Assembly: GCA_025677815.1 (NCBI GenBank)
Contig: JAIXMP010000035.1
Span: 360,012 to 424,011, forward strand
Origin: Phascolomyces articulosus
Taxonomy: Eukaryota > Mucoromycota > Mucoromycetes > Mucorales > Lichtheimiaceae
DNA: 64,000 nucleotides
Direction of reading: 5' to 3'
The notes under the pieces were generated by a model. That model had not been told where the DNA came from. It searched no databases and worked only from the letters and a program-made list of their open reading frames with translations. Positions 46,747 to 59,103 of this stretch are shown here, in pieces (within the stretch, counting starts at the first letter, position 1; every line of letters starts with the position of its first letter). The position numbers and the translations under genes are program-made.

Positions 46747-48788
46747 TTAAACAATCATGTTGTCTATATCAATGCCACAAATTTGAATAGGTTCTAATAA
46801 ATCTTTTTTAAATCCAAGACGTACAGCATTCCATGCTTTAATATTTGGACAATCATCCAAATGAATGGCAACTCTTTTTGATGTCTCCACATCCTTCATT
46901 CGAGATACTCGGCATTCCACCCAGTGATCCTCTTTTTCTGATACCATCACCTTGAAAAATGCACCTTCCTGTCCATCTAAATCCATTGGTCTTCGTAAAT
47001 GAACCAGTATCCGTTTTGCTGGAATAGTACCAACCATATTTAATCCAAAATAATCTCCTTCTTGTGGATCTATATGTCAAATGTAATGCTCAGTATTCTT
47101 ATTCTCAGGTATTCTTGTTCACAGATTTTCGAACTTACGAGAATAAGAATTCCAACATGTATGAGGATTATTATCGACTGCATAATGATATGCCCCTCGT
47201 TGCCACATTTCTGGGGATGGTATTTTGCCAGTAAACGATGCTTCCCAATCTTGAATATTTGTGACATTTTCGGTATTAAATTCTCGTTGTTGTACTTGAT
47301 CAAATGGATTAATATTGGTGGTAAATAAACAATGGTCGTTGGCACACGATGCTCTTATATGTCGGTCGTTGAGTGTTGGATTGGCTGCTTCATGCGATTG
47401 TTCCAATAAACGTTGTTCTAATCCTCGTAATGCTTCATACTATAATTGTTTGTTATTTAAAAAATCGAGTTTTTTCTGTTCTTTCGTGCGAATGAAACAA
47501 ACAAGGAGAAAGAAGTTTCTAAAATAAAAAAACAAATAAAAAATTTACCATATATCTGTGCACTGATTTTCTGTTATTGATCGGATCGACATTCTCGTTA
47601 TTACTAAATTCGCTATTCCCGGTAATTAAAAGTGGATTGGCCAATAACCATGGATACTGGTTACTCCAAATAATAAAATTGATATCTGCATGACGATCCA
47701 ATTGATAATTTCGTTGTTGTGGATCTGTAGATGTTGCTGTTGAAACAAAGGATTCTACCATGGATTTTTGTACAATGGTACCATAACGAAATTGTGCATA
47801 ACCGACATGTAAATCTATTATTATAATAAATTATCCGGAATTTTTCATCCCAAAATGATTAATATAAATGTATATAAATCCTGGTACATCCCTCACACTC
47901 TTTTTTTTATCAATCCGTCAATATGGGTGTGTAACCATAGGAAATTGAGGAACATATTACCATTCCCGCGTTGAAAACGCCATCTTTGATGATCAACAAA
48001 AGTTGCAGGTCGAGCATTGGCATGGATAAGATGAGGCGTATGAAGGAAATTGGTATATTGTGTATCCATGTATAAATTCAATGCCAAATCATCTTGGAAA
48101 TAACAATGACTATAATTGGCCATGGTACTACAGGTGGAAAATCGTGCAAGTGAAGCGTCATGGTCGTTGGAAGTGGGTTGTATTATATAAAGTTGAACAT
48201 GATCATGTTTTGAACGATTGAAATTGAGATCTTGAAAAAGCTACATATATCATTGGATATGTTAACAAAGTTGGGATTCACGTTGGCAATATATATAAAA
48301 AAAAGAATGTTCTTGTATATATACAAATGCTTTACCTCCATGGAAAGCGGTCTACGCGAGAACTTATTATTAATATAGATTTCTTTAATGAAAGGATACT
48401 TTAAAATATGTTGAATGGAATGATAAATGGCTTGTTCTTCTTTCGAAACACGATCTACTACTGCTGTCAAAGGGATATAGTGATTTTGTTCCAAGTTTTC
48501 AGGAATAAACATACTGGACGTATATAAACTATGTCGGTCTTGTGTTGTGTCATGTTGTAAAGACCAACTTGGTTCGTCCATCTCTGTTTCGAAATCCATT
48601 AAAGAATAAAATCGATCCAAAGCATTATATTTAGGTTGAAGAAGACCAATAATAAAAACAAATACTATGATACAAAATAATAAAAGGGATCTCCGTGGAC
48701 TATTACATATTCGTAGTAATCGTAATTGTATTTTATCACGATGATTATAAAAAGGTAAACGTAATGGTAATAATGTTGAATCTGGCAT
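46747..48788 (-). CDS. Type II membrane protein: glycosyltransferase-like with discoidin-like tail
   Basis: Five exons, complement(48336..48788, 47961..48240, 47549..47814, 47139..47439, 46747..47069), give 540 residues. A basic N-terminus precedes one membrane span (LLLFCIIVFVFIIGLL), giving type II Golgi topology. The lumenal part contains KYPFIKEIYINNKF and ARFSTCSTMANYSHCYFQDDLALN, with an Asp-Asp pair where GT-A enzymes keep DxD. HLIHANARPATFVDHQRWRF follows. The C-terminal ~180 residues (HTCWNSYSHPQEGDYFGLNM, KRILVHLRRP, VRLGFKKDLLEPIQICGIDI) resemble an F5/8 (discoidin) beta-sandwich. It is probably a Golgi glycosyltransferase with a carbohydrate-binding tail, but the GT family and donor sugar cannot be assigned. 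Confidence 0.6.
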
Positions 48789-49715
<927 letters not shown>

Positions 49716-50391
49716 TTAATCGATATCATCTTGAGGTGCATCACTAGGATGGTTATCACCATTAGATATGTTAGATGATGGTGGTGATTTCTTTAAGGAT
49801 TGTATTTTTTCATCACAGTTATGGCATTTGAACACCAGGGCATTCTCAAGACTATATTTGTTTTTAGCATGCGGTCCCGAGCCAACGTTGTACTGTCCCT
49901 TTTCGGCCGATCGTAAAATCACTTGAATCTCGGCTTCTGCTGCACTATAATCGTTCTCAACAATCAAAAGTCTTGCCTTTTCATATCTTGTGAAATAATA
50001 AATATAATGATCCAATTCAATCTTGTCAGCATTCTCCAACACAGTATTCACGGATGTATGATGAATTTCTCGTAATTTGGTAGCATCACCATTAGGCTGT
50101 TTTTCTAATAATAAACGAGCGACTTGAGAACGAAGATAATTGACGATACATAAATCATCATAATAATGAACATGTTCATCCTTTTTCTCGACGAGTGTTT
50201 CCAACTCTTGATTGAGCAATTCGAAATTGGTCTGCAAGACATCGACTGGCATAAAATCAAATGCTGTAAATGCATTTAATACTTCCAAGTCAGGTAGAAT
50301 CAGATAATCCTTTTGATCAATGAATTTCCTGGATTTACGCGAAACAAATTTCTATATATCGTTAAAATGAATATAGACATTAATTACCCAT

Positions 50392-50433
<42 letters not shown>

Positions 50434-52108
50434 CACCATGATACCACTTTTTTTTGTTGTTGTTCGTTTACCTCCATAGGAATTGATTTTCCAGCAATCT
50501 TTTGTTTAGCCCCTGTGACACCTTCCATAAATTCATGAATTCGTTTATCCTTGCTATTTAATTTATACAAAGCAATGGCCTTGAGATACAAATAAACAGC
50601 CTTGGACCAATTGCTTTCCTTGCCCAACTTGTCATAAATCTCAAAAGCACGACTCCAATCCTTTTGAATCAAACTAATGACACCCAATTCCCAATAACAA
50701 ATATGTTGCAATTGTTTCCAATCTTGTTGTGTATCGATAGCCTTGACATATTGTGCCTTGGCCTTTTCAATTTGACTTTGGCTGGCCAGTAGTCTACCGG
50801 AAAAGTATAAAAAGAAAACGCCCGAGGGGTACAAGGTCAAGTTGTATGCCAAGATTTGTTCAGCCAAAATTTCGTCCACGTTGGGTAAAGGTATCATTTT
50901 AGAAAGGACAATGTGGTACATGAGTAATACCATGTCACATAGTTGTCGTCGAAGTCCTTCATCGGGCCCCTGGAGTGGTGGTAAGGAGGATTGTCTTTTG
51001 GGACCATGATACATATGCCAATCCCCTGTGGATTCCAATACTTCCAACCCATGATTACGATCACTGGTAAATCCAATAAATTCGGCTACTTTGACGACGG
51101 TGGCAGGAAGGAGTGAAAGAACAATATTGAAACAACCAATACCCAAAGCCACACCCGAGGTAAAATGATCGTCTAGTTGGTAACACGTGGTATCTTTGCC
51201 CGCAGCTGCTTCTTCTTGTACAAAATCAACATATTTTTCAAGATGGCGGTAGGTATTATAGCTGTTACGGATATTTAATCCTTCTCGGAGGAAGGATACA
51301 ATGCTTTCATCATATACAATACTGAGTAATGCTTTTAATAGATAAGCTTCAGCATAAACAAGTTCCTAATAAAATGTGAAACGTATAAAAAAAGTTGTTA
51401 ACCCTTGAAAACATGAATAAACAATAAACAATGATCATCATCAACACTATCATCATCACCCTCGTTCATGTATGTATAACAAATACACTAAACCATGACA
51501 AAAAAAAAATAACTTACAGCATGACGATGAACTCTTGACATGGCTTTCAAATGTTGAATTTGATTTCCTTTCATCCAAGTGGTAATATTATCCAACCATC
51601 CACCACCTTTTTTACGTTGAGCATTGGCGATTTGAATAGTATGTTTCAAAGCTTGCATTGTCTTTTCGACATCCGTTTGCTCAAATGTCATGGCGCTCTT
51701 TAAAAACAAGATAAAGCCATACCCAAGTGAATAATACATGCTTGTCTTGCGTTTGGGGGCAAGGATTTCTTCTGCTTCACTAATACGAGAATCCAAAAAA
51801 CAATCCAAGGCTCGACGAACGTCCAAGATATCTTCCATCATGCGCGTATCCTCGGCATTTTCTTTTTCGTTTAATAACCCAGGGGCTGACTTTGACGACA
51901 AGGTTAATCGTGATAAAGATCGTAACGATGGGGAAGGAGATGCTCGACCATTTTCTTTATTGTTGTTGCCATTGGTTTTTGTGAGAACTGGTAATGACGA
52001 CGATGACCCGGTTTTACTGCTATGAGCACCCACTAATTTTTTAAGTTGTTGTGGAGCGGGTTTATTTTCTTTATCTTTGGAAAAGCCCGTCCACTGTGGC
52101 ATATTCAA
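49716..52108 (-). CDS. Iml2/TTC39 family tetratricopeptide protein
   Basis: Three exons, complement(51518..52108, 50472..51365, 49716..50351), give 706 residues. A second ATG lies two codons in. After a Ser/Lys-rich N-terminus the whole protein is helical. DVRRALDCFLDSRISEAEEIL and SMYYSLGYGFILFLKSAMTFEQ are typical of the Iml2/TTC39 N-terminal part. SGVALGIGCFNIVLSLLPATVVKVAEFIGFTSDR is the family's hallmark hydrophobic segment. TPR-like repeats follow (FFLYFSGRLLASQSQIEKAKAQY; ICYWELGVISLIQKDWSRAFEIY). The family is tied to lipid and inclusion-body handling in yeast (Iml2) and is uncharacterised in Mucoromycota. A (TA)n run sits in the second intron. Confidence 0.92.
50397..50426. repeat. 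(TA)n microsatellite in intron
   Basis: Uninterrupted AT dinucleotides in the last intron of the TTC39 gene. Confidence 0.85.
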
Positions 52109-53155
52109 TATAGATAGTAGGTTGTTTGTAAAAAAAGATTTATATGGGGAATAGGATAGAAGAAAGAAGAGAAAGAAGAAGTTGAAGAAGAGCTGCTGGT
52201 CTTTTTTTTTGTTGTTGTTATGAGCTTTCCAACATGGAAAACGCAGCCCTTTTTATATAATTCTAATTGGAGTTTTCAATAGTTCGGGTCAAGTTTTACC
52301 GAATTATTACTTTTTATTTTATCCCGCTGGTAAAAAAAAGTTTATTATTCTATTTCGATCAGAGTCTGTCTCTATCTAATCTGTTATAGTTTAGTTTCTG
52401 TTGTGGCATTTCATATATTTCTTGTAATCCCAGAATTAAAACATGTTTATATGATTTTTCTATAATTATCATTGATGTAAAGATAATTATTGTATTTACT
52501 ACTTAACCCATATGATTCTTTTTCAAATGTCATTCTTGAGTATATATCATGTTGATAAGTAAAATAGTAGTTACGCAGTCCATCCAATTCGCCGACTCTA
52601 TTTACCCCCCTCCACCCCTAGATTATTTAATATATAAGCTGTCAGAAATATATATATATTAGCCATTAATTCGGGTATTATTTTTCCCTGCCTTCAATTC
52701 CTACTTACATGAATTCTGTCAGTTTCTTTTTTTTTTTTTTTTTTGAAGGTTAAAAATAAAAAGATCAAATACGTAGATTAATGGTAAGTCATAATCATTA
52801 TAGAATGATTTGGAAAAATATCATGACTACATGTTCTTTTTATTTAATTAATCTTGTCAGGGAATTTACACAAGCACAAAGCAAAAACAGAGTTACAGAA
52901 TTTTATGCTGAGATAACTTTTTAAATTATTCCTTTTCATATTTCAACATTCTTTTAAAGTACGTAGATCATGGTGTATATTTTTATTTGACGAGATATGA
53001 AGCTACAGTAAGAAACAGATGAATACTACCTAAAAGAGTTATATCTACAATAATTGTTATGTATAAGATGAGAAGATGGATAGATGTAGAAAAAAAGAGA
53101 CATGGTTTAATAATAAATGGGGAGTTTTTTTTTCTTATGCCATCTTGCTCCATCA
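52109..53155. other. Intergenic
   Basis: Upstream of TTC39 and downstream of the second HMG gene. AT-rich with a T-run at about 52729-52744. No gene is seen. Confidence 0.4.
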
Positions 53156-54900
53156 TTAGTATTTGGCCATCTTCTTTTTCAAATTCTTCTTCCGTTGAGT
53201 GTTCATACGTTTTTCGAGCGCTCGTTTATTTTTAGCAATAACATATTCAGGGTTTTCTTTATAGAATTTCTCCGTCAAGATCCTTGACTTTTCTCGATAA
53301 GCTTCCTTTTCCTCCTCAGAAAGCGCTTTCCATCCAGCTGTCACAAGTGAACTACGATCTTTGAACGACATTTCAGGATGCTCAGCATATACCTTGGGAC
53401 CCATATATTTTGTATATTGAATATACGCATTGCCAGGAAATCCTTGATTACGTTCACGTACATGTCTATTTTTGTTGATTTCCTTTTTGTGCCTGTCTGC
53501 TATTCCTTGATATCGCTCCTTTTCACTCTATAATTACATATATAGCATAGTTTGAGTGTTTCCTCCAATTTCTTTCCGTCAAATCATCATCATTTAGCCT
53601 CTCTCTTTGTTGTGGTACTTTCCGAACTTTTACCTCTGGCATGTTTTGATATGCTTCTGATACTTTTTTAGACAATTCCGACGCACTCAATCCTGGATTT
53701 TCTTGACAAATTCTTTTTCGATGTTCTTTATTGAATAGCATGAATACGCTGGTACTGTTAATAGGTCGTGGTTTCTTTCTCTTGTAATTATTTAGTTGAG
53801 TAACATGAGATTCCTTTTTATGTGATGGTTCATCAAAGACATCTACTTCCGGATCGGAAAAAATAGCATCACTATCATCGCTGAAATTGCTGTCTTGCTG
53901 TTGCTTTGTTGTTTTTGCTGTCTTGGCCTTTGATGCTTTTTTTACTGTTTTGGTTTTTGCTGCTGATGCAGATGTAGAGGCTATGGATCGATTACGATTT
54001 TTGGTTTTATTATTATCATATCCATCACTATCATCCGCTTCGGGTTCAAACTCTGAACCAGATTCTTCATGACCGACATAATCGTCGCGGTTGCCATAAT
54101 CCTCTTCCTCCTCATAATCATCACTATATTCGTCGCTATAATTTTTGCGCTTTTTAGACTTTTTAGAATCCAACTTTTTCTTTGGCCATGATGGTGAGAA
54201 TAAAGAAACACCGTCATCGTCCTCCTGATTATGAGCTTCCTTATCCTCTGTCTTGCTCATACTAGGATTGTCGTTGTTGCTTTGATTTTTCTTGAAATAG
54301 ACTGGTTTAAAGTTGCTTACTGATTGTAATCGTTTTAACGCGTCCATCTTTTTATGAACATTTGCTATTGCGTCTTGTGTGTATGGCATCTTTGTCAAGA
54401 CAACTGTGTCAGATGAACTTCCACCACTCGTAGTTTTTGCTGTTGCTGTTGTAGACATCCCTTTATTCTTGTCGCTATCGGTGTTGTCTTTATTAGGATT
54501 GCGACCAAAGAAAGTGTAATTATCTTGATTGCTTAATGATTTGCGCTTTTGTATTTGACTGAGTTGATCCTTGACGGAATCAGATAAGTTGTCTCCATTT
54601 TTCCATCTCCAAATGTGATTACAATCATTACATTTACTATATAATTATATATACAAAAAAATTAGTGAACAATAAAGTTTCATTATTTGAGAAACGTTCT
54701 TTTTCCTCTATTTAATTTCAAGAAAGAATATGCACGCACAAACACAAAGAATGGAGGTGCCAGTTCATTTCATATACTTACGCTGTACCTGCTAATAAAC
54801 CATGTTTACGAATATCAGCATCGCCACTTTCACATGACGGACATTTCTCACTGGTTTGTCGTCTTACTTGTTCAGTGAATACAGGATAAAAACCGCTCAT
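53156..54900 (-). CDS. Zinc-ribbon plus double HMG-box protein (paralogue B)
   Basis: Three exons, complement(54782..54900, 53634..54636, 53156..53527), give 497 residues. The zinc motif straddles intron 1 (CPSCESGDADIRKHGLLAGTA | KCNDCNHIWRWKN). A long charged disordered part holds acidic runs and Lys-rich patches (KKLDSKKSKKRK). HMG-box 1 (INSTSVFMLFNKEHRKR...AYQNMPE | SEKERYQG) is split by intron 2, and HMG-box 2 is NAYIQYTKYMGPKVYAEHPE...ALSEEEKEAYREKSR. Both introns sit at the same places and phases as in the gene at 31721-33328, showing common descent, yet the middle regions do not align. It is likely a nuclear DNA-binding protein. It is divergent from the F-box/LRR gene by only 136 bp. 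Confidence 0.85.
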
Positions 54901-54988
54901 TTCTTTTCGTGGATAAGAAAAAAAAATTAGGAGGAAAGAAGGGTTTTTTTATTGGCTCATTGAAAAAAAATCAAGTTAAATAATTTTA

Positions 54989-54994
54989 ACGCGT
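54989..54994. promoter_or_regulatory. MCB-like element (ACGCGT) in bidirectional promoter
   Basis: ACGCGT lies in the 136-bp space between the HMG paralogue B and F-box/LRR start codons. This is the MluI cell-cycle box bound by MBF in yeasts. A single six-base match can occur by chance. Confidence 0.3.
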
Positions 54995-55036
54995 CGTTAA
55001 TTCTTCTTTTTACGTGTTCACTACTCTATAAAAGAA

Positions 55037-56964
55037 ATGCCTGACTTATTCAACTATTTACCATTTGACCTTATCTCTTCTATTCTTTCCTATCTTCATC
55101 AAGTGGATTGTCTTGAAGCCATGTGTGTGAGTCACCAATGGTATGAGAAAATGCCCAATCATGCCACTCCGTTGTGGACCAAGATTGACTTTTCTAATCC
55201 CTGGACCAAAAAAAATTCTCGTCTATTGCAATGTCTTGGACCTCATGTTCACATTGTAGCTCTTTCATACAAGCAATGGGATCGCGTTTTTAGATCGTTT
55301 CAGCAATACAATGTCGTACCTGAAGCGTTATGTAAGTATTCACTTTAATAAAGACGTCAGCATTCTTTTTATAAATGACCAAAATAGAAACTATTAAAAT
55401 AAAAGGGAGGTAACTATATTAAATCTTTTAGTGTTCTATATTAGATATTCACAGAGGTCAAATGGATAAATATGACGAATTTGATAATGACGAGTTTCTG
55501 CAACGATTAAATAAAACGACGACCGTACAACAGCAATGCTTGAAAGAACTTACAATCACAAATCACCCTTGCGATATTTCACTGTTAGATATTGCTCGTG
55601 CTTGTCCTCAACACCTGACGCACCTTACACTATTCCTTGGAAGCCTAGATATGTTAATTTTTTATGATCCAATCATAGAAAAACAAATGGAAGAAATGAA
55701 TGAAGATGGATACCAACGATGCTTATTGCCACATCTTTTATATCTTCATCTGGATACCTGTTTTCGGTTTAATACAAGGATTGAACCTTTGTTACGCAAT
55801 TGTCCACAACTACGTGTATTTCAATGTTCAAGAACGAAAGACTTATCAGATGCAGATGAAGACGAACTTGAAGATATATTATATTCCTCAGTATTATCTG
55901 TAAATCATTTTAACCTTGCACGTATACAACAGCTTTGTCCCAAAATAAATTCCATCGATTGTGGTTTTGTTGGTTTATGTGAATGGACAAGTATACCCGA
56001 TATCGATAATGATGATGGATTACAAAACTTACGAATTACTTACGATTTGAGTGGAAAACAAACAAACACTGTGATCACTGCTTTAATACAAGCCCAAGAG
56101 ACATTGGAGGATCTGCGCATACATCAAGTACCATTTGATCAATCTTTCGTTGAAGCACGCACGGTTGATCGTTTGCTTGTTTCAGACAATGCGAGTGAAG
56201 ATTGGACAGGATTGGAGCTGCAACAACTTCCACAGTTACATCGACTCTTTGCAACCATGCTCACAAATAATCTTTCCATGAATATGACACGATTTCTGTG
56301 TCATCAGTCGACTACTACATTATTAGAACAGGTTTCATTGGAAATGAATCCTCAATTTTTTACTAAAGAACTTGTAAATGCATTTATCTCTATGACCCAT
56401 CTAAAACGCGTATCATTGTCTTTGAACTGGACAACCGAGGATCTTTACGAGTTTGAAAGAGGAATGACATTTTCCACAATGACGTTACCCATCAATTTTC
56501 ATCAATTTGCCAGTTTATCCTCTCTTTACGAAATTTCTCTTCGTTATGTCATCTTGACGGATGAAATGATGGATTCATTAGCAATGAGTCCTTCTTTAGA
56601 GATATTAACATTATGTGGACCCGATGAGGGTGATCCTGATGATGAAATTTATCCTCCCTGTACTATAACAACCCATGCATTGATTCGTTTTGCCTCCTCC
56701 GTACGATATCGACTCAAGAAATTATCATTGACGAATATTTCAGTATTGGATGAAGATGTACTGGAAGCATTTGGAATGATCGAATCATTGGACACATTGA
56801 GCATGAAATATTGTTCTGATGTAACAAATCTTGGTTTACTACAATTTCGAGAGAGGATTGGAAAATGTCTGTCTCGTTTTGAATGTGTAGGATGTCACCC
56901 TGATTTATCTGAGGTGAGCATCCAACAGGTACAAGAAAAAATAAAAAAAATGCATTCTCTGTAA
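55037..56964 (+). CDS. F-box/leucine-rich-repeat protein
   Basis: Two exons, 55037..55331 and 55445..56964 (or 55457), give 604 (or 600) residues. Both acceptors keep the frame. The N-terminal F-box is LPFDLISSILSYLHQVDCLEAMCVSHQWYEKM. A series of LRR-like segments follows (LKELTITNHPCDISLLDIARACPQHLTHLTLFLG; LLPHLLYLHLDTCFRFNTRIEPLLRNCPQLRVFQCSR; TLSMKYCSDVTNLGLLQF). The pattern is that of SCF substrate receptors with AMN1-like repeats. Mucoralean genomes carry many such proteins, and the substrate is unknown. It differs from the F-box protein at 38447 in lacking poly-Asn/Gln inserts. Confidence 0.85.
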
Positions 56965-57675
56965 AAACAAGAAAAACAACAGCTTTTAATGAACTGCTTA
57001 CTTCCCTAAATAACATTGCAAATGATAATACTTCTTGCACTATACTCTATTGTTTTTCTCAGTATATCAATAAAAAATGAAAAGATCACCAATTCCTTGT
57101 ACTTTACCATATACGACTTAGTCGTTTTTGCGTTTAATTAAAAACGGTAAATTTTTCCTATTCTGCTCAATATTTTATATTTTTTACATTATCACTGTCT
57201 TCTAATTCGATAAAGAAATTGAATAAAGTTAAGTATTGATAAAGCACTTGATGGATAATGGGACAAAGTCAACTTTCAAGTCATTAATACTAATTGTTCA
57301 CTTGGTAATAGTAGGTCGTGAACAATATATTTGATGATCATGCCAAGCCCCCTTTACTATTAAGATACCTAGGTTTCACAACCGCTTTTTTTTGAACTTT
57401 TTATCACTATGATAATAACTACTTTACAAATTATAAAAGCAATAGATGGAATTTTAGATACCTTACCACTATCAATATCCCCTAACGATCCATAGCTGCA
57501 ATATGCTCTCTATATATATTTATATATTTGAATGGCTAAGTTTAGAAATAAAAAGAAACAACAGAATACCAAGAAGTCAAAATGTTCCTGTCTAAGGGTA
57601 ATCGATTTCCCGAATAAAAATTTCCAGTTGATTAAAATAGACTTTCATCTTTCTCTCACTTTTTTCCTTTATATA
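56965..57675. other. Intergenic
   Basis: AT-rich upstream region of the beta-trefoil-like gene. The frame is open upstream of 57676 to 57532, but that part is basic and not secretory-like, so it is not included. Confidence 0.4.
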
Positions 57676-59103
57676 ATGAGTTCCATTCCATTCCTTTTAT
57701 TTATAATATGCGTATTTTTTTCGGAACGAGTCTTTGGTGTCGAAGGAGGCGAAGGTACCTATCCATTAGCTTATATTACAGGACCTCAAATATTAGAAAA
57801 CTCAACGCACATTCCCGTAAGTTTGGAAATAAATGGAGAGAGAGGATCGAGATTCCATTTTTTTAAAAAAACGAGTTAATAATAACGTTATAGATTTGAG
57901 CATTAGACTGGATTTTATACATTTCGTCACGTTGAAACCGGGAAATATTTGCAATTCATTGATTTCGATAATCAAGTAGTGCCGTACGTTTAAGCTTCAT
58001 ATGCCACATGGTGATATATGCAGGGAGGAAATCAAGGGGAGGGAGGGAATTCATAAGATAGAACAGAAAAAAAACGTGTATATTAACTTAGATGATATCT
58101 CATGTTCCATAGTACTGACGGAGCCAACTCGACTGTTTTTAATGGTACGCTTTGGACTGTAAAATGGCATGGTGATGATGAATATGGCGGAAAGAATTAT
58201 AGTATCCATCATTTGAATAAAGTTAAGGTAAAAAATAACGTTGGAAAGGAAAGGGGTCATACATTATCAGATTTGACTAATGAAAGGGAGATATCTATAA
58301 AAAGTACGACAAATGTATTTCGACTCGATGGGATCATCATAGAGGTTTAGACGATGCAGCAGTGATGTGGTATTGTATTTTACGACTTTGGATTTACAAT
58401 GAAAAGGAAGGATACTAAGAACACATGCTAAATTTCTCTTTGATTTTGGGATATACATAGGCAATGTGAAGTAGACAACATTACACGAAACGATATCAAT
58501 TTTGACATATACCCTGGATTTAAAGGTGTTTATAATGAATCAGCACCACGTCCTCTTCAACGACGAAAACGCCACTTGGAACCACGTTACATCAATACCT
58601 ATGAATCAATTCGACAAGATAAACAGCAATGGTTATTCATGCGTGCTGATCCATCAGAGACACCCTTATGGAGCAATGTTCGCTTTGATCCAAAAACTGG
58701 AGAAAATCGTATCAATGGACCCATGATTGAACCTGATCGAGAAAAGGATCAACATTCAGGACGCCATTTATTCTATCTTGTATCTGCAGCACACCTCTGG
58801 AACATGGTTCCACGATGTATTTATCCTCAAGCCAGTTATGAGTTTGATTTTACACCCAATAATACAGGTGTCACTGCATTAGACCATTGTTTTTGGGGAA
58901 ACACATCTCAGTTATGGGAAGCCACTTTGTGGAAACCAGAAAATTTCCCATTGGGATATACACCGAATCCCATGTATGTAGATGATCAAGTGGTATCATC
59001 CAGGTTTTTGTTATGGAATGCACATACTTCACCAGGATCGACAGTGATGTGGTGGGGAATCTTGGTTGCGTTCACATTTATTGTTTGGATATGTCATCAT
59101 TAA
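57676..59103 (+). CDS. Secreted or membrane-anchored beta-trefoil (ricin/MIR-like) protein
   Basis: Five exons (57676..57816, 57907..57983, 58113..58227, 58305..58369, 58461..59103) give 346 residues. The start at 57676 opens a signal peptide (MSSIPFLLFIICVFFSERVF). The next ~150 residues look like a ricin/MIR beta-trefoil (TGFYTFRHVETGKYLQFID; NGTLWTVKWHGDDEYGGKNY; YDKCISTRWDHHRG). QQWLFMRAD and RHLFYLVSAAHLWNM suggest a second trefoil half. There are several Asn-X-Ser/Thr sites. The C-terminus (SPGSTVMWWGILVAFTFIVWICHH) is either one membrane span or a GPI-attachment signal. The fourth exon (65 nt) is required to keep the frame. Possible roles are wall carbohydrate binding or secretory-pathway quality control. 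Function is not known. Confidence 0.7.

Noticed and set aside
55027..55034. TATAAAAG immediately before the F-box/LRR start codon
   Set aside because: Only 2 bases before the ATG, so transcription from it would start inside the coding region that begins the F-box.
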